Of a stretch of DNA of 9,019 nt, positions 1 through 6,323 are shown in pieces. Numbering within the stretch: the stretch's first letter is position 1; every line of letters starts with the position of its first letter. The stretch comes from Acidimicrobiaceae bacterium. Its GTDB lineage: Bacteria > Actinomycetota > Acidimicrobiia > Acidimicrobiales > Bog-793. Below the pieces are notes generated by a model. That model worked only from the letters and a program-made list of their open reading frames with translations, made no database searches and was not told the origin of the DNA. The stretch spans positions 1 to 9,019 of the forward strand of contig DAIDIA010000063.1 in the NCBI GenBank assembly GCA_027459565.1, written 5' to 3'. The translations under genes were made by a program, and so were the position numbers.

Positions 1-1
1 G

Positions 2-262
2 GCGGACGAGGAGGCGGGATATGCCTCGGAGGCCTGGGCCGAGGGTGAGTGGATCGAGGCCGCCGATGGATCAATGGTCTTCCAGCCCGCCGGCGGGGGA
101 GAGCCGATCACGATGGAGAGCTGGCAAAGGGGTGGTGTGAACGCTGCGCCGACGGAGACGCCGCCAGCAGGCGAGCCAGAGGGTGAGTCCGTCACCGAGG
201 TGGCGGGCGAGCCTGGCACGCCGGTCGAGGCCGGGCCGACGGACGCAACGGGCGAGGCGTAA
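2..262 (+). CDS. nusA: NusA, C-terminal end (partial, 5' end outside window)
   Basis: The reading frame is open from the window edge to the TAA at 260-262 and encodes 86 residues. It begins in an acidic, Trp-containing segment (EAWAEGEWIEAADG) followed by FQPAGGGEPIT and MESWQ, and ends in a roughly 45-residue low-complexity tail rich in Pro, Glu, Gly, Thr and Ala. None of the S1 or KH RNA-binding domains lies inside the window. The assignment therefore rests on position, immediately before ylxR-infB-rbfA-truB as in the conserved nusA operon, and on resemblance to the acidic extension after the KH domains of some actinobacterial NusA proteins. NusA binds RNA polymerase and modulates pausing, termination and antitermination. 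The stop lies 6 bp before the ylxR start, which suggests cotranscription. The operon position is firm; the function of the tail is unknown. Confidence 0.8.
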   Translation, partial: ADEEAGYASEAWAEGEWIEAADGSMVFQPAGGGEPITMESWQRGGVNAAPTETPPAGEPEGESVTEVAGEPGTPVEAGPTDATGEA

Positions 263-268
263 CGGGGA

Positions 269-571
269 TTGGCCACCCGTCCGGTACGCACCTGCGTGGG
301 CTGTCGCCAGCGATTCGCGGTCGACCTCCTGGTGCGGATCACGGTCGACGGACACGGTGATCTGGTGTCCGGAGGGTCGTCGCAGGGGCGGGGAGTCTGG
401 CTCTGCGAGGGTTCCCGGCCGTGTCTGCAGGCGGCCATGCGGTCAAAGGCGATTGGTCGGGGTCTGAGGGTTCAGCTGACCGACGAGCAGGAGCGCCTGT
501 TCGCCGGGAGACTGTTGGATGGAATGGAGCACGGAGGTACCGCGAGCAGCCCGAGCACGGCTGTCTCGTAG
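269..571 (+). CDS. ylxR: YlxR/RnpM family RNA-binding protein (DUF448)
   Basis: This 100-residue protein carries both YlxR signatures: RTCVGCR at residues 7-13, and a GRGVWLCEGSRPC block at about 40-52 followed by a basic helix (AMRSKAIGRGLRV). Four cysteines (9, 12, 46, 52) are placed as in family members. YlxR proteins are small, basic and RNA-binding, and are almost always encoded between nusA and infB. In Bacillus subtilis the protein has been renamed RnpM because it binds RNase P RNA and modulates its activity; that role is transferred here only by homology. The chosen start is TTG at 269, 6 bp after the nusA stop, because it leaves the usual short N-terminus before RTCVGCR. A purine-rich gagg at 254-257 may serve as ribosome binding site. 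The last 12 or so residues are a Ser/Thr/Ala/Gly tail. The ylxQ (L7Ae-like) gene that follows ylxR in Firmicutes is absent. Confidence 0.93.
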   Translation: MATRPVRTCVGCRQRFAVDLLVRITVDGHGDLVSGGSSQGRGVWLCEGSRPCLQAAMRSKAIGRGLRVQLTDEQERLFAGRLLDGMEHGGTASSPSTAVS

Positions 572-589
572 GTGTGCGAGGATAGGAGT

Positions 590-603
590 ACGGCTTTAGC
601 CGT
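590..603 (+). other. Small inverted repeat in the ylxR-infB gap
   Basis: ACGGCT and AGCCGT flank a TT centre, so RNA could form a 5-bp stem with a TTTA loop (6 bp if the loop closes to two bases). It lies in the 79-bp spacer ahead of infB, 48 bp before the start codon. No T-run follows, so it does not look like an intrinsic terminator. It could be an mRNA leader structure or a chance palindrome. I saw no convincing -35/-10 pair in the spacer. Confidence 0.3.
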
Positions 604-650
604 CTGAGAGGCGTGTCACATGGATGCGCTGAGAAGGGACTGTCGAGTAG

Positions 651-3491
651 TTGGCGAAGAAGATCCGCGTCTACGAGCTTGCACGCGAGCTTGGACTTAC
701 GAATAAAGAGGCTCTCGACCTCTCCATTGCACTAGGGATCGGTGTCAAAAGCCACTCGTCGTCAATCGAAGACGCCCAGGCCGATCGCGTCCGCAGGAAG
801 GCGAAGGCCGACGGCCTCGTTCGGGAGGTTCAGCCCGAGGAGCCGGTGCCGGCCAAGAAGGCACCGGCCAAGCGGGCAGCAGCCCCGCGCGCCGCCGCGC
901 CGAGAACAGCCGTCCCGGATGCGCCAGCGCATGCGGAGCCCAATCCTGTCTCGGTGACCGAGGAGCCCGAGGCGACGCATTCGGCTCCGGTTCCGAGTTC
1001 CCCGGCGGCTGCATCGACGAGTCCCTTCGAGCCCCCCGTACTTCCCGACGAATCGGCCGCCGAGCATCGCGTGGTGCGGAGCCGTCCGGCGAGCCAGGTG
1101 ACCGAGACGCCGCGTCCATCCGCAGAGCGACCCCTGCCTCCCCGAGTCGCCTCCGCTCCGTCGCGTGGCGCCGCACCCGGCGCACCGGAGACCCCGCGGT
1201 CAGCGGCGTCCGCGCCACCACAGGCCCGACGACCGCTCACCAGCCCGACGGGCCGTCCGATCCCACCGCCCCCGGGTGGACCGCTTCGCTCTGCAACCGG
1301 GCGTCCGATTCCACCACCTCCCGGTGGCGGCCGCCCAGCATCTGGCGCGCCATCGCGACCGACCGGACCCGGCGGGCCGACCCGGGGACCCCGTCCGACG
1401 GGAGCCCCCCGGCCCGGTGGGACGGGAACCTCGCGCCCCGGCGGATTCTCCGGCGGTTCGTCACGCCCAGGTGGATTCTCCGGCGGTACGGGTTCGAGCC
1501 GTCCTTCGACGGGAGCGTCGGGGATGCCCGGCCGTCCCGGGGCCGGCAGCGCACCGGGTGGTCCGCCAGGTGGTCCGCCACGCGGCGGACCCGGTGGCCG
1601 TGGACGTCCGCCCCAGCGCAGGACGCAGAGACGCCGGCGCAACACCGAGGAGCTCGAGCCATATCAGCCGGTCGTCTACAGCGCCTCGAATGCGCCCGTT
1701 CCCGAGAACGAGGTCATCATCGAGCGCGGCTCGACGCCCCAAGAGGTCGGTCCGAAGTTGAACCGCTCCTCGGGTGACATCATCCGGTTCCTCTTCCTCC
1801 AGGGCGAGGTCGTCACCGCGACCCAGTCGCTCTCGGAGGACATGATCGAGCTGTTTGCCGCGGAGATCGGCGCGCGCGTCAAGCTCGTTGATCCCGGCGA
1901 GGAGCAGGAGGCAGCCCTGCAGGCGCGTTATTTCGCCGAGGTCGACGAGGAGGAGGACGCCTCCACCTTCGAACCGCGTCCCCCGATCGTCACCGTCATG
2001 GGTCACGTCGACCACGGAAAGACCAAGCTGCTCGACCGAATCCGGCAGACCAACGTCGTCGCCGGCGAGGCGGGTGGGATCACCCAGCACATCGGTGCCT
2101 ACCAGGTCAAGGTGGGAGACCAGGCGATCACGTTCATCGACACACCGGGTCACGAGGCGTTCACCGCGATGCGCGCCCGGGGTGCCGAGGTCACCGACAT
2201 TGTCGTGCTCGTCGTTGCGGCCGACGATGGTGTCATGCCCCAGACCGTCGAGGCGATCAATCACGCGAAGGCGGCAAAGGTGCCGATCATCGTCGCGATC
2301 AACAAGATCGACCGCGAGGATGCAGATCCGAACCGCGTCCTCCAGCAGCTCTCGGAGCTCGGGCTGGTCCCGGAATCATGGGGAGGGGACACGATCACCG
2401 TCGAGTGTTCGGCGCTCCAGGGGCTCGGAATCGACGACCTGCTCGAACAGATCACCGTGCTCGCCGAGGTGCTCGAGCTGAAGGCGTCACCCGACGGGCC
2501 CGCCCGCGGGACCGTCCTCGAATCCAATCTCGAGGTTGGCAGGGGTCCGGTCGCGACGATCATCGTCTCCTCGGGCACGCTCCACGTCGGTGACGCGCTC
2601 GTCGCGGGTTCCGCGTGGGGAAGGGTCAAGGCCCTGATCGATGACAAGGGCAACCCGGTCAAGGTCGCGACGCCCTCCATGCCCGTCGAGGTGCTCGGTC
2701 TCTCCGAGCCTGCCTCGGCCGGCGACGAGGTGCGCGCAACGCCGGACCAGGCGATCGCGCGCACGATCGGTGAGGCGCGAGAGCAGCGCCAGCGGTTCGC
2801 CGGATACGGTCAGAATGCCTCCGCGCAGGGCTCGGGTTCGAAGCTCGAGGACATCTTCGAGCAGATCCAGCAGGGTGGGACGGCAACGTTGACGCTCGTG
2901 CTCAAGGCAGATGTCCAGGGATCGCTCGAGGCAGTGACCGAGAGGCTGCGCAAACTCGAACGCGACGACGTCAAGATCGCCTTCGTGCACCGCGCCGTCG
3001 GTGGAATCACCGAGAACGATGTCTCCATCGCGGCGGCATCGGGGGCGACGATCATCGGCTTCAACGTGCGGCCCGACCGACGTTCGCGCGAGCTGGCCAT
3101 GACGCTCAAGGTCGAGATCCGCACCTACGAGATCATCTACAAGTTGATTGAGGATCTCGAGGCAGCGATGCTCGGCATGCTCGCGCCGACCTTTGAGGAG
3201 ATCGTCACCGGTGAGGCCGAGGTACGCGACATCTTCCGCGTGCCGCGTATCGGCGCGATCGCTGGATGCTACGTCCGTTCCGGCACGATCACGCGCGGTT
3301 CGAAGGTGCGTTTCCTGAGAGATGGTGTGGTGATCTGGAAGGGTGCGATCTCGTCACTGCGTCGGTTCAAAGATGACGTGCGCGAGGTCCAGGCGGGCTT
3401 CGAATGTGGTATCGGACTTACCGACTTCCAGGATCTGCACTCTGGTGACATCATCGAGACCTTTGACGAGCGCGAGGTTCCGCGCACCTAG
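651..3491 (+). CDS. infB: Translation initiation factor IF-2
   Basis: IF2 is the GTPase that brings fMet-tRNA to the 30S subunit and promotes subunit joining. The 946 residues begin with an IF2N domain (about 1-50, AKKIRVYELARELG). A long Pro/Gly/Ala/Arg/Ser linker of about 280 residues follows, then a second IF2N-like domain (about 350-430). The G domain starts near 445, with G1 GHVDHGKT at 451-458, G2-region AGGITQHIGAY, G3 DTPGH at 497-501, G4 NKID at 551-554 and G5 SAL at 587-589. Domains II and III follow (RGTVLESNLEVGRGPVATI; LVLKADVQGSLEA). The C2 fMet-tRNA-binding domain ends the protein, with AGCYVRSG, a VIWKG strand and GFECGIGL. All G motifs look intact. The length is usual for high-GC actinobacteria because of the linker. 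The start is TTG at 651: it gives the canonical MAKKIRVYELA N-terminus and is preceded by agaaggga at 632-639. An ATG at 620 is in another frame. Confidence 0.98.
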   Translation: MAKKIRVYELARELGLTNKEALDLSIALGIGVKSHSSSIEDAQADRVRRKAKADGLVREVQPEEPVPAKKAPAKRAAAPRAAAPRTAVPDAPAHAEPNPVSVTEEPEATHSAPVPSSPAAASTSPFEPPVLPDESAAEHRVVRSRPASQVTETPRPSAERPLPPRVASAPSRGAAPGAPETPRSAASAPPQARRPLTSPTGRPIPPPPGGPLRSATGRPIPPPPGGGRPASGAPSRPTGPGGPTRGPRPTGAPRPGGTGTSRPGGFSGGSSRPGGFSGGTGSSRPSTGASGMPGRPGAGSAPGGPPGGPPRGGPGGRGRPPQRRTQRRRRNTEELEPYQPVVYSASNAPVPENEVIIERGSTPQEVGPKLNRSSGDIIRFLFLQGEVVTATQSLSEDMIELFAAEIGARVKLVDPGEEQEAALQARYFAEVDEEEDASTFEPRPPIVTVMGHVDHGKTKLLDRIRQTNVVAGEAGGITQHIGAYQVKVGDQAITFIDTPGHEAFTAMRARGAEVTDIVVLVVAADDGVMPQTVEAINHAKAAKVPIIVAINKIDREDADPNRVLQQLSELGLVPESWGGDTITVECSALQGLGIDDLLEQITVLAEVLELKASPDGPARGTVLESNLEVGRGPVATIIVSSGTLHVGDALVAGSAWGRVKALIDDKGNPVKVATPSMPVEVLGLSEPASAGDEVRATPDQAIARTIGEAREQRQRFAGYGQNASAQGSGSKLEDIFEQIQQGGTATLTLVLKADVQGSLEAVTERLRKLERDDVKIAFVHRAVGGITENDVSIAAASGATIIGFNVRPDRRSRELAMTLKVEIRTYEIIYKLIEDLEAAMLGMLAPTFEEIVTGEAEVRDIFRVPRIGAIAGCYVRSGTITRGSKVRFLRDGVVIWKGAISSLRRFKDDVREVQAGFECGIGLTDFQDLHSGDIIETFDEREVPRT
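1251..1328 (+). repeat. Direct repeat in the IF2 linker (GRPIPPPPGG twice)
   Basis: The decapeptide GRPIPPPPGG is encoded at 1251-1280 and again at 1299-1328, a 48-bp (16-codon) period. The protein copies are identical, but the DNA copies differ at several third positions, for example ATC/ATT and CCG/CCA. This points to an old duplication held at the protein level rather than a recent slippage event. It lies at IF2 residues 201-226, in the disordered linker. Confidence 0.85.
1443..1487 (+). repeat. 30-bp period direct repeat in the IF2 linker (RPGGFSGG)
   Basis: The 15-mer ggattctccggcggt occurs at 1443-1457 and again exactly at 1473-1487. Both copies encode the core of RPGGFSGG in the Gly/Ser/Pro/Arg-rich linker. 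Unlike the upstream GRPIPPPPGG pair, these DNA copies are identical, which is compatible with a more recent replication-slippage duplication. Confidence 0.85.
1557..1580 (+). repeat. Perfect 12-bp tandem repeat in the IF2 linker (GGPP)
   Basis: The unit ggtggtccgcca is repeated twice head to tail (1557-1568 and 1569-1580), encoding GGPPGGPP. It is in frame, so a change in copy number would alter linker length by four residues per unit without disturbing the GTPase core. Confidence 0.85.
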
Positions 3492-3498
3492 CGACATT

Positions 3499-3530
3499 GG
3501 TTCATCCGAACCGTCTCCTGGTACCCGGGT
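3499..3530 (+). other. Short palindromes in the infB-rbfA gap
   Basis: The 73-bp spacer holds GGTTC/GAACC (3499-3503 and 3508-3512, loop ATCC), then GGTACC (3520-3525) overlapping ACCCGGGT (3523-3530). No T-run follows the stems, so there is no good intrinsic terminator. I read them as possible weak mRNA structures between two cotranscribed genes, or chance in GC-rich DNA. Confidence 0.25.
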
Positions 3531-3564
3531 GCGGTCAAAGTGATCGACTGGAGGCGAACTCACC

Positions 3565-3948
3565 TTGGAGCGTTCACGCAAGAAGAATCCGCAGCGCAAC
3601 TTCCCGCGAACGCTGCGCGTCAATGCACTCTTGCAGGAGGTGCTCGCGGAGGCACTTGAGCGGCTCTCGGACCACGATGAGCGGCTCTTGCTGACGACGG
3701 TCACCGGCGTCTCTTGCGACCCGGATCTCCGACATGCGCTGGTGTTCCTCTCCTCGCTCGACGATGAGAGGTCCGAGGCGCTCGAAGAGCACCGTCGCGC
3801 GCTGCAGTCGAAGATCGCCGCGCAGGTCCACCTCAAGCGTGTCCCCGCGCTGAAGTTCATCGTCGACCCGGCGATCGTCGCCGGCAATCGTGTCGAAGAG
3901 GCACTGAGACGCGTGCACGAACTCACCGACGAGGAGCGCGATTCCTAG
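3565..3948 (+). CDS. rbfA: 30S ribosome-binding factor RbfA
   Basis: RbfA binds the free 30S subunit and helps mature the 5' end of 16S rRNA, notably in the cold. The 127 residues fit the single KH-like fold of the family. A basic N-terminus (MERSRKKNPQRNFPRTLRVN) leads into the first helix (LLQEVLAEALERL, 22-34), then strands containing TTVTGVSCDPDLRHALVFLSSL (44-65), a long central helix, and the closing strand LKFIVDPAIVAGNRVEEAL (96-114). The length is typical. The start is TTG at 3565, supported by a clear ggagg at 3550-3554 ten bases upstream. It lies between infB and truB as in most bacteria, and its TAG is one base from the truB ATG, so translational coupling with truB is likely. Confidence 0.94.
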   Translation: MERSRKKNPQRNFPRTLRVNALLQEVLAEALERLSDHDERLLLTTVTGVSCDPDLRHALVFLSSLDDERSEALEEHRRALQSKIAAQVHLKRVPALKFIVDPAIVAGNRVEEALRRVHELTDEERDS

Positions 3949-3949
3949 G

Positions 3950-4933
3950 ATGGGTCGGAGACCGAGAGACGCAGCTCGCGCGGGTGTTCCCGAGATCGAT
4001 GGCTACGTCGTCATCGACAAACCCGCGGGCATGACCTCGCACGATGTCGTCGCGCGAGCCAGACGTGCATTGATGTCGAGACGGATCGGTCACGCGGGAA
4101 CGCTCGATCCCGGAGCGACCGGCGTCCTCGTGCTCGGTGTGGGTCGCGCCACGCGTCTTTTGCGTTTTGTCAGTGATCTTCCAAAGTCCTATCGCGGGGA
4201 GATCGTCTTCGGGGCGACGACCTCGACCCTCGATGACGAGGGTGAGATCACCGCGACGTTCCCGATGGCAGATCTCGAGGTCGAACACGTACGCGAGGTT
4301 GCGCGGCAGTTCCTCGGGACGATCGAGCAGATCCCGCCGATGGTCTCAGCGATCAAGGTCGATGGACGACGTCTCTACGAGCTCGCGCGTGAGGGTATCG
4401 AGATCGAACGCGCGCCGCGTTCGGTCACGATCACCCGCTTTGATATCGAGCCGAGTGACGACCCGCTCGTCTTTGGATTCGTCGTCGACTGCTCCTCCGG
4501 TACTTACGTGCGCTCGCTCGCTGCGGACCTTGGCACGCGTCTCGGTGGTGGCGCGCACTTGAGGAACCTGCGCCGCGAGAGCATCGGGTCCTTCACGATC
4601 GAAGGGGCCGTTGCGATCGACGGGCTGTCGCGTTCGGATGTCGCTCCGAGTCTCGGACTCGTGCAACACCTCGATGTGATCACGGTCAGCGATGCGATCG
4701 AAGTCGAGGTTGCGCATGGAAAGATCCTTGAACGCCGCGCGCTCGAGGTTGTCGGCGAGGGACCGTGGGCGCTGTGCTCGGGGGACGCGCGTCTGCTTGG
4801 TGTCTATGAGCCGTGGACCACGGAGCGCATCAAGCCAGCGGTGGTGCTCATCGATGCGAACGACTCCCCCGAGCCACCGGCGCGCGAACCCGAGGCGAAT
4901 GTGCCGCCCAACGACGACCCCCTCGGACGATAG
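3950..4933 (+). CDS. truB: tRNA pseudouridine(55) synthase TruB
   Basis: TruB isomerises U55 in the T-arm of tRNAs to pseudouridine and also acts as a tRNA chaperone. The 327-residue protein has the expected blocks in order: DGYVVIDKPAGMTSHDVV (17-34), the catalytic motif GHAGTLDPGATGVL (47-60) with nucleophile Asp53, SAIKVDGRRLYELAREG (133-149) and GTYVRSLAADLG (184-195). A C-terminal TruB domain (about 225-305) follows. The final 24 residues or so are a Pro/Glu/Asp-rich tail that looks disordered and is not needed for the fold. The ATG start follows the rbfA stop after one base, with gagg near 3931-3934 inside the end of rbfA as likely ribosome binding site. The gap to ribF is 12 bp. Confidence 0.97.
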   Translation: MGRRPRDAARAGVPEIDGYVVIDKPAGMTSHDVVARARRALMSRRIGHAGTLDPGATGVLVLGVGRATRLLRFVSDLPKSYRGEIVFGATTSTLDDEGEITATFPMADLEVEHVREVARQFLGTIEQIPPMVSAIKVDGRRLYELAREGIEIERAPRSVTITRFDIEPSDDPLVFGFVVDCSSGTYVRSLAADLGTRLGGGAHLRNLRRESIGSFTIEGAVAIDGLSRSDVAPSLGLVQHLDVITVSDAIEVEVAHGKILERRALEVVGEGPWALCSGDARLLGVYEPWTTERIKPAVVLIDANDSPEPPAREPEANVPPNDDPLGR

Positions 4934-4945
4934 GGTCTCTGGGAT

Positions 4946-5791
4946 ATGAGCACTGTGACCGATTCCGGGCCCGTTGCGCGCGGATGCAGCGTGGTCACGG
5001 TGGGCACCTATGACGGGGTGCATCTTGGCCACCGACGACTCATCGACGAGACGAAACGGTCTGCTCGAGAGCTCGGATGCAAGAGCGTCGTCGTCACCTT
5101 CGCGGTGCATCCGTCGAAGGTTCTGCGCCCGGACGCGCCCGTCCCACTCTTGTGCACCCTCGCCGAGAAGATCGCCCTGCTCGAGGCGACCGGCATCGAT
5201 GAGGTGGTCGTCCTCGATTTCGACGCGGCGCGCGCACGCGAGAGCGCCGAGGACTTCGTGATCCGCGACCTCGTCGGTGGCCTGTCGGTCGCCGAGGTCG
5301 TCGTCGGGTCGAACTTCCGATTCGGCTACAAACGCCGCGGTGATGTCGCTCTGTTGCGAAGACTCGGGAGGGAATACGGATTTATCACCAAGGGCATCGA
5401 TCTCGTACTCGACGATGAGCACCACAGCGTCGTCTCCTCGACGAGGATCCGTTCGCTGATCAGCGCCGGCGAGCTGGTGGAGGCCGCGCACCTGCTCGGG
5501 CGGTCCTATCTCCTCACGGGCATGATCGATGCCGGCTTTGGACTCCGCGTCGACGATGAGCTACTCATCCCACCGCCGGGGACATATCGCGTCACCCTCT
5601 CGCAGACGCGCGCCAGGGGCGGGGTCGCCGTAGCGGGAGAGCCACCGGCGTTGATGGCAACGGCGAGGGTCGGCGCGACGGGTGCGATCGTGCTCATCCC
5701 CACCTCGGGCGATGTCGATCTCGACCTCACCGAGCCCGTGGAGGTGGCGTTCGCCTCAGATCGTGACCAGGCCTCCGAGGGTGATCGGTAG
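4946..5791 (+). CDS. ribF: RibF-type FAD synthetase with a degenerate riboflavin-kinase domain
   Basis: Bacterial RibF normally has an N-terminal FMN adenylyltransferase and a C-terminal riboflavin kinase, together making FMN and FAD. The N-terminal half is intact: VTVGTYDGVHLGHRRLI (17-33) with the nucleotidyltransferase HxGH as H26-L-G-H29, TFAVHPSKVLRP (51-62), VVVGSNFRFGYKRRGD (118-133) and the STRIR motif (165-169), ending in LLGRSYLLTG. The C-terminal part is only about 90 residues instead of about 125. It lacks the GRxLGFPTAN riboflavin/ATP-binding signature and the usual acidic catalytic block near the end. Only GTYRVTL and a final VEVAFA strand resemble the kinase barrel. Total length is 281, against about 310-340 for bifunctional members. 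I infer an FMN adenylyltransferase whose kinase domain is lost or reduced to a structural remnant. The ATG at 4946 follows an aggg at 4932-4935. The def gene starts 9 bp after the stop. Confidence 0.88.
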   Translation: MSTVTDSGPVARGCSVVTVGTYDGVHLGHRRLIDETKRSARELGCKSVVVTFAVHPSKVLRPDAPVPLLCTLAEKIALLEATGIDEVVVLDFDAARARESAEDFVIRDLVGGLSVAEVVVGSNFRFGYKRRGDVALLRRLGREYGFITKGIDLVLDDEHHSVVSSTRIRSLISAGELVEAAHLLGRSYLLTGMIDAGFGLRVDDELLIPPPGTYRVTLSQTRARGGVAVAGEPPALMATARVGATGAIVLIPTSGDVDLDLTEPVEVAFASDRDQASEGDR

Positions 5792-5800
5792 ACTGGAGCC

Positions 5801-6310
5801 GTGGCAATCTATCCGATCCGTCAATTCGGCGACCCCGTGCTGCGCCAGCGCGCCCGGGAGGTCGAGAACGTCGACGGCGCGCTCGTGCGTCTCGTCGAGG
5901 ACATGTTCGAGACGATGTACGACGCTCCCGGCGTCGGCCTCGCGGCCCCTCAGGTGGGCGTCGAACGCCGGTTGTTCGTCTATGACATCGGCGATGGACC
6001 GAATGCGGTGATCAATCCCGAGATCGTCGAGAGTTCCGGTGAATGGAGCTACGACGAGGGCTGCCTGTCGATTCCGGATCTCTCGTGGACGGTCGTGCGG
6101 CCCAATTCCGTGCACCTGCGTGGCCTCTCACTCGAGGGCGAGACGATCGATATCGAGGCGGACGAACTTCTCGCGCGCTGTTTCCAGCACGAGATGGACC
6201 ATCTCGATGGCATCCTCCTCGTGGAGCGACTCGATGAGGAGCAGCGGAAGGCGGCGATGTCGATCCTGAGACGCCGCGCACTCGACGCCACCCTCCCCAG
6301 CCCTCTCTAA
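5801..6310 (+). CDS. def: Peptide deformylase
   Basis: Def removes the N-formyl group from nascent proteins using a bound metal, usually Fe2+. All three signatures are present in 169 residues: motif 1 GVGLAAPQVG (44-53), motif 2 EGCLSIP with metal ligand Cys88, and motif 3 QHEMDH with ligands His130 and His134 and catalytic Glu131. The N-terminus MAIYPIRQFGDPVLR is canonical for the family and fixes the start at GTG 5801, although the ggag at 5795-5798 sits unusually close (2 bases) to it. The gene lies between ribF (9-bp gap) and fmt, the enzyme that adds the same formyl group. Def-fmt pairing is very common, but having it directly downstream of ribF in the nusA-infB string is less usual. 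Confidence 0.97.
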   Translation: MAIYPIRQFGDPVLRQRAREVENVDGALVRLVEDMFETMYDAPGVGLAAPQVGVERRLFVYDIGDGPNAVINPEIVESSGEWSYDEGCLSIPDLSWTVVRPNSVHLRGLSLEGETIDIEADELLARCFQHEMDHLDGILLVERLDEEQRKAAMSILRRRALDATLPSPL

Positions 6311-6323
6311 GCGCAGCACGACA

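Noticed and set aside
620..650. ATG at 620 as an upstream start for infB
   Set aside because: It is out of frame with infB, and TTG 651 gives the canonical IF2 N-terminus.
830..2264. Open frames on both strands inside the infB linker and G domain, including - strand frames of 271 and 267 codons
   Set aside because: They are Pro/Gly/Arg-rich mirror images of the IF2 low-complexity linker or antisense to the GTPase motifs; no independent start signals or domains.
3492..3564. Rho-independent terminator after infB
   Set aside because: The stems are only 4-5 bp and no T-run follows, and rbfA continues in the same direction with its own ribosome binding site.
4346..5491. Long open frame on the - strand (381 codons) across truB and ribF
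   Set aside because: It is antisense to two genes with clear family motifs. Its composition (Asp/Arg/His-rich, no recognisable domain) is typical of shadow frames in GC-rich DNA.
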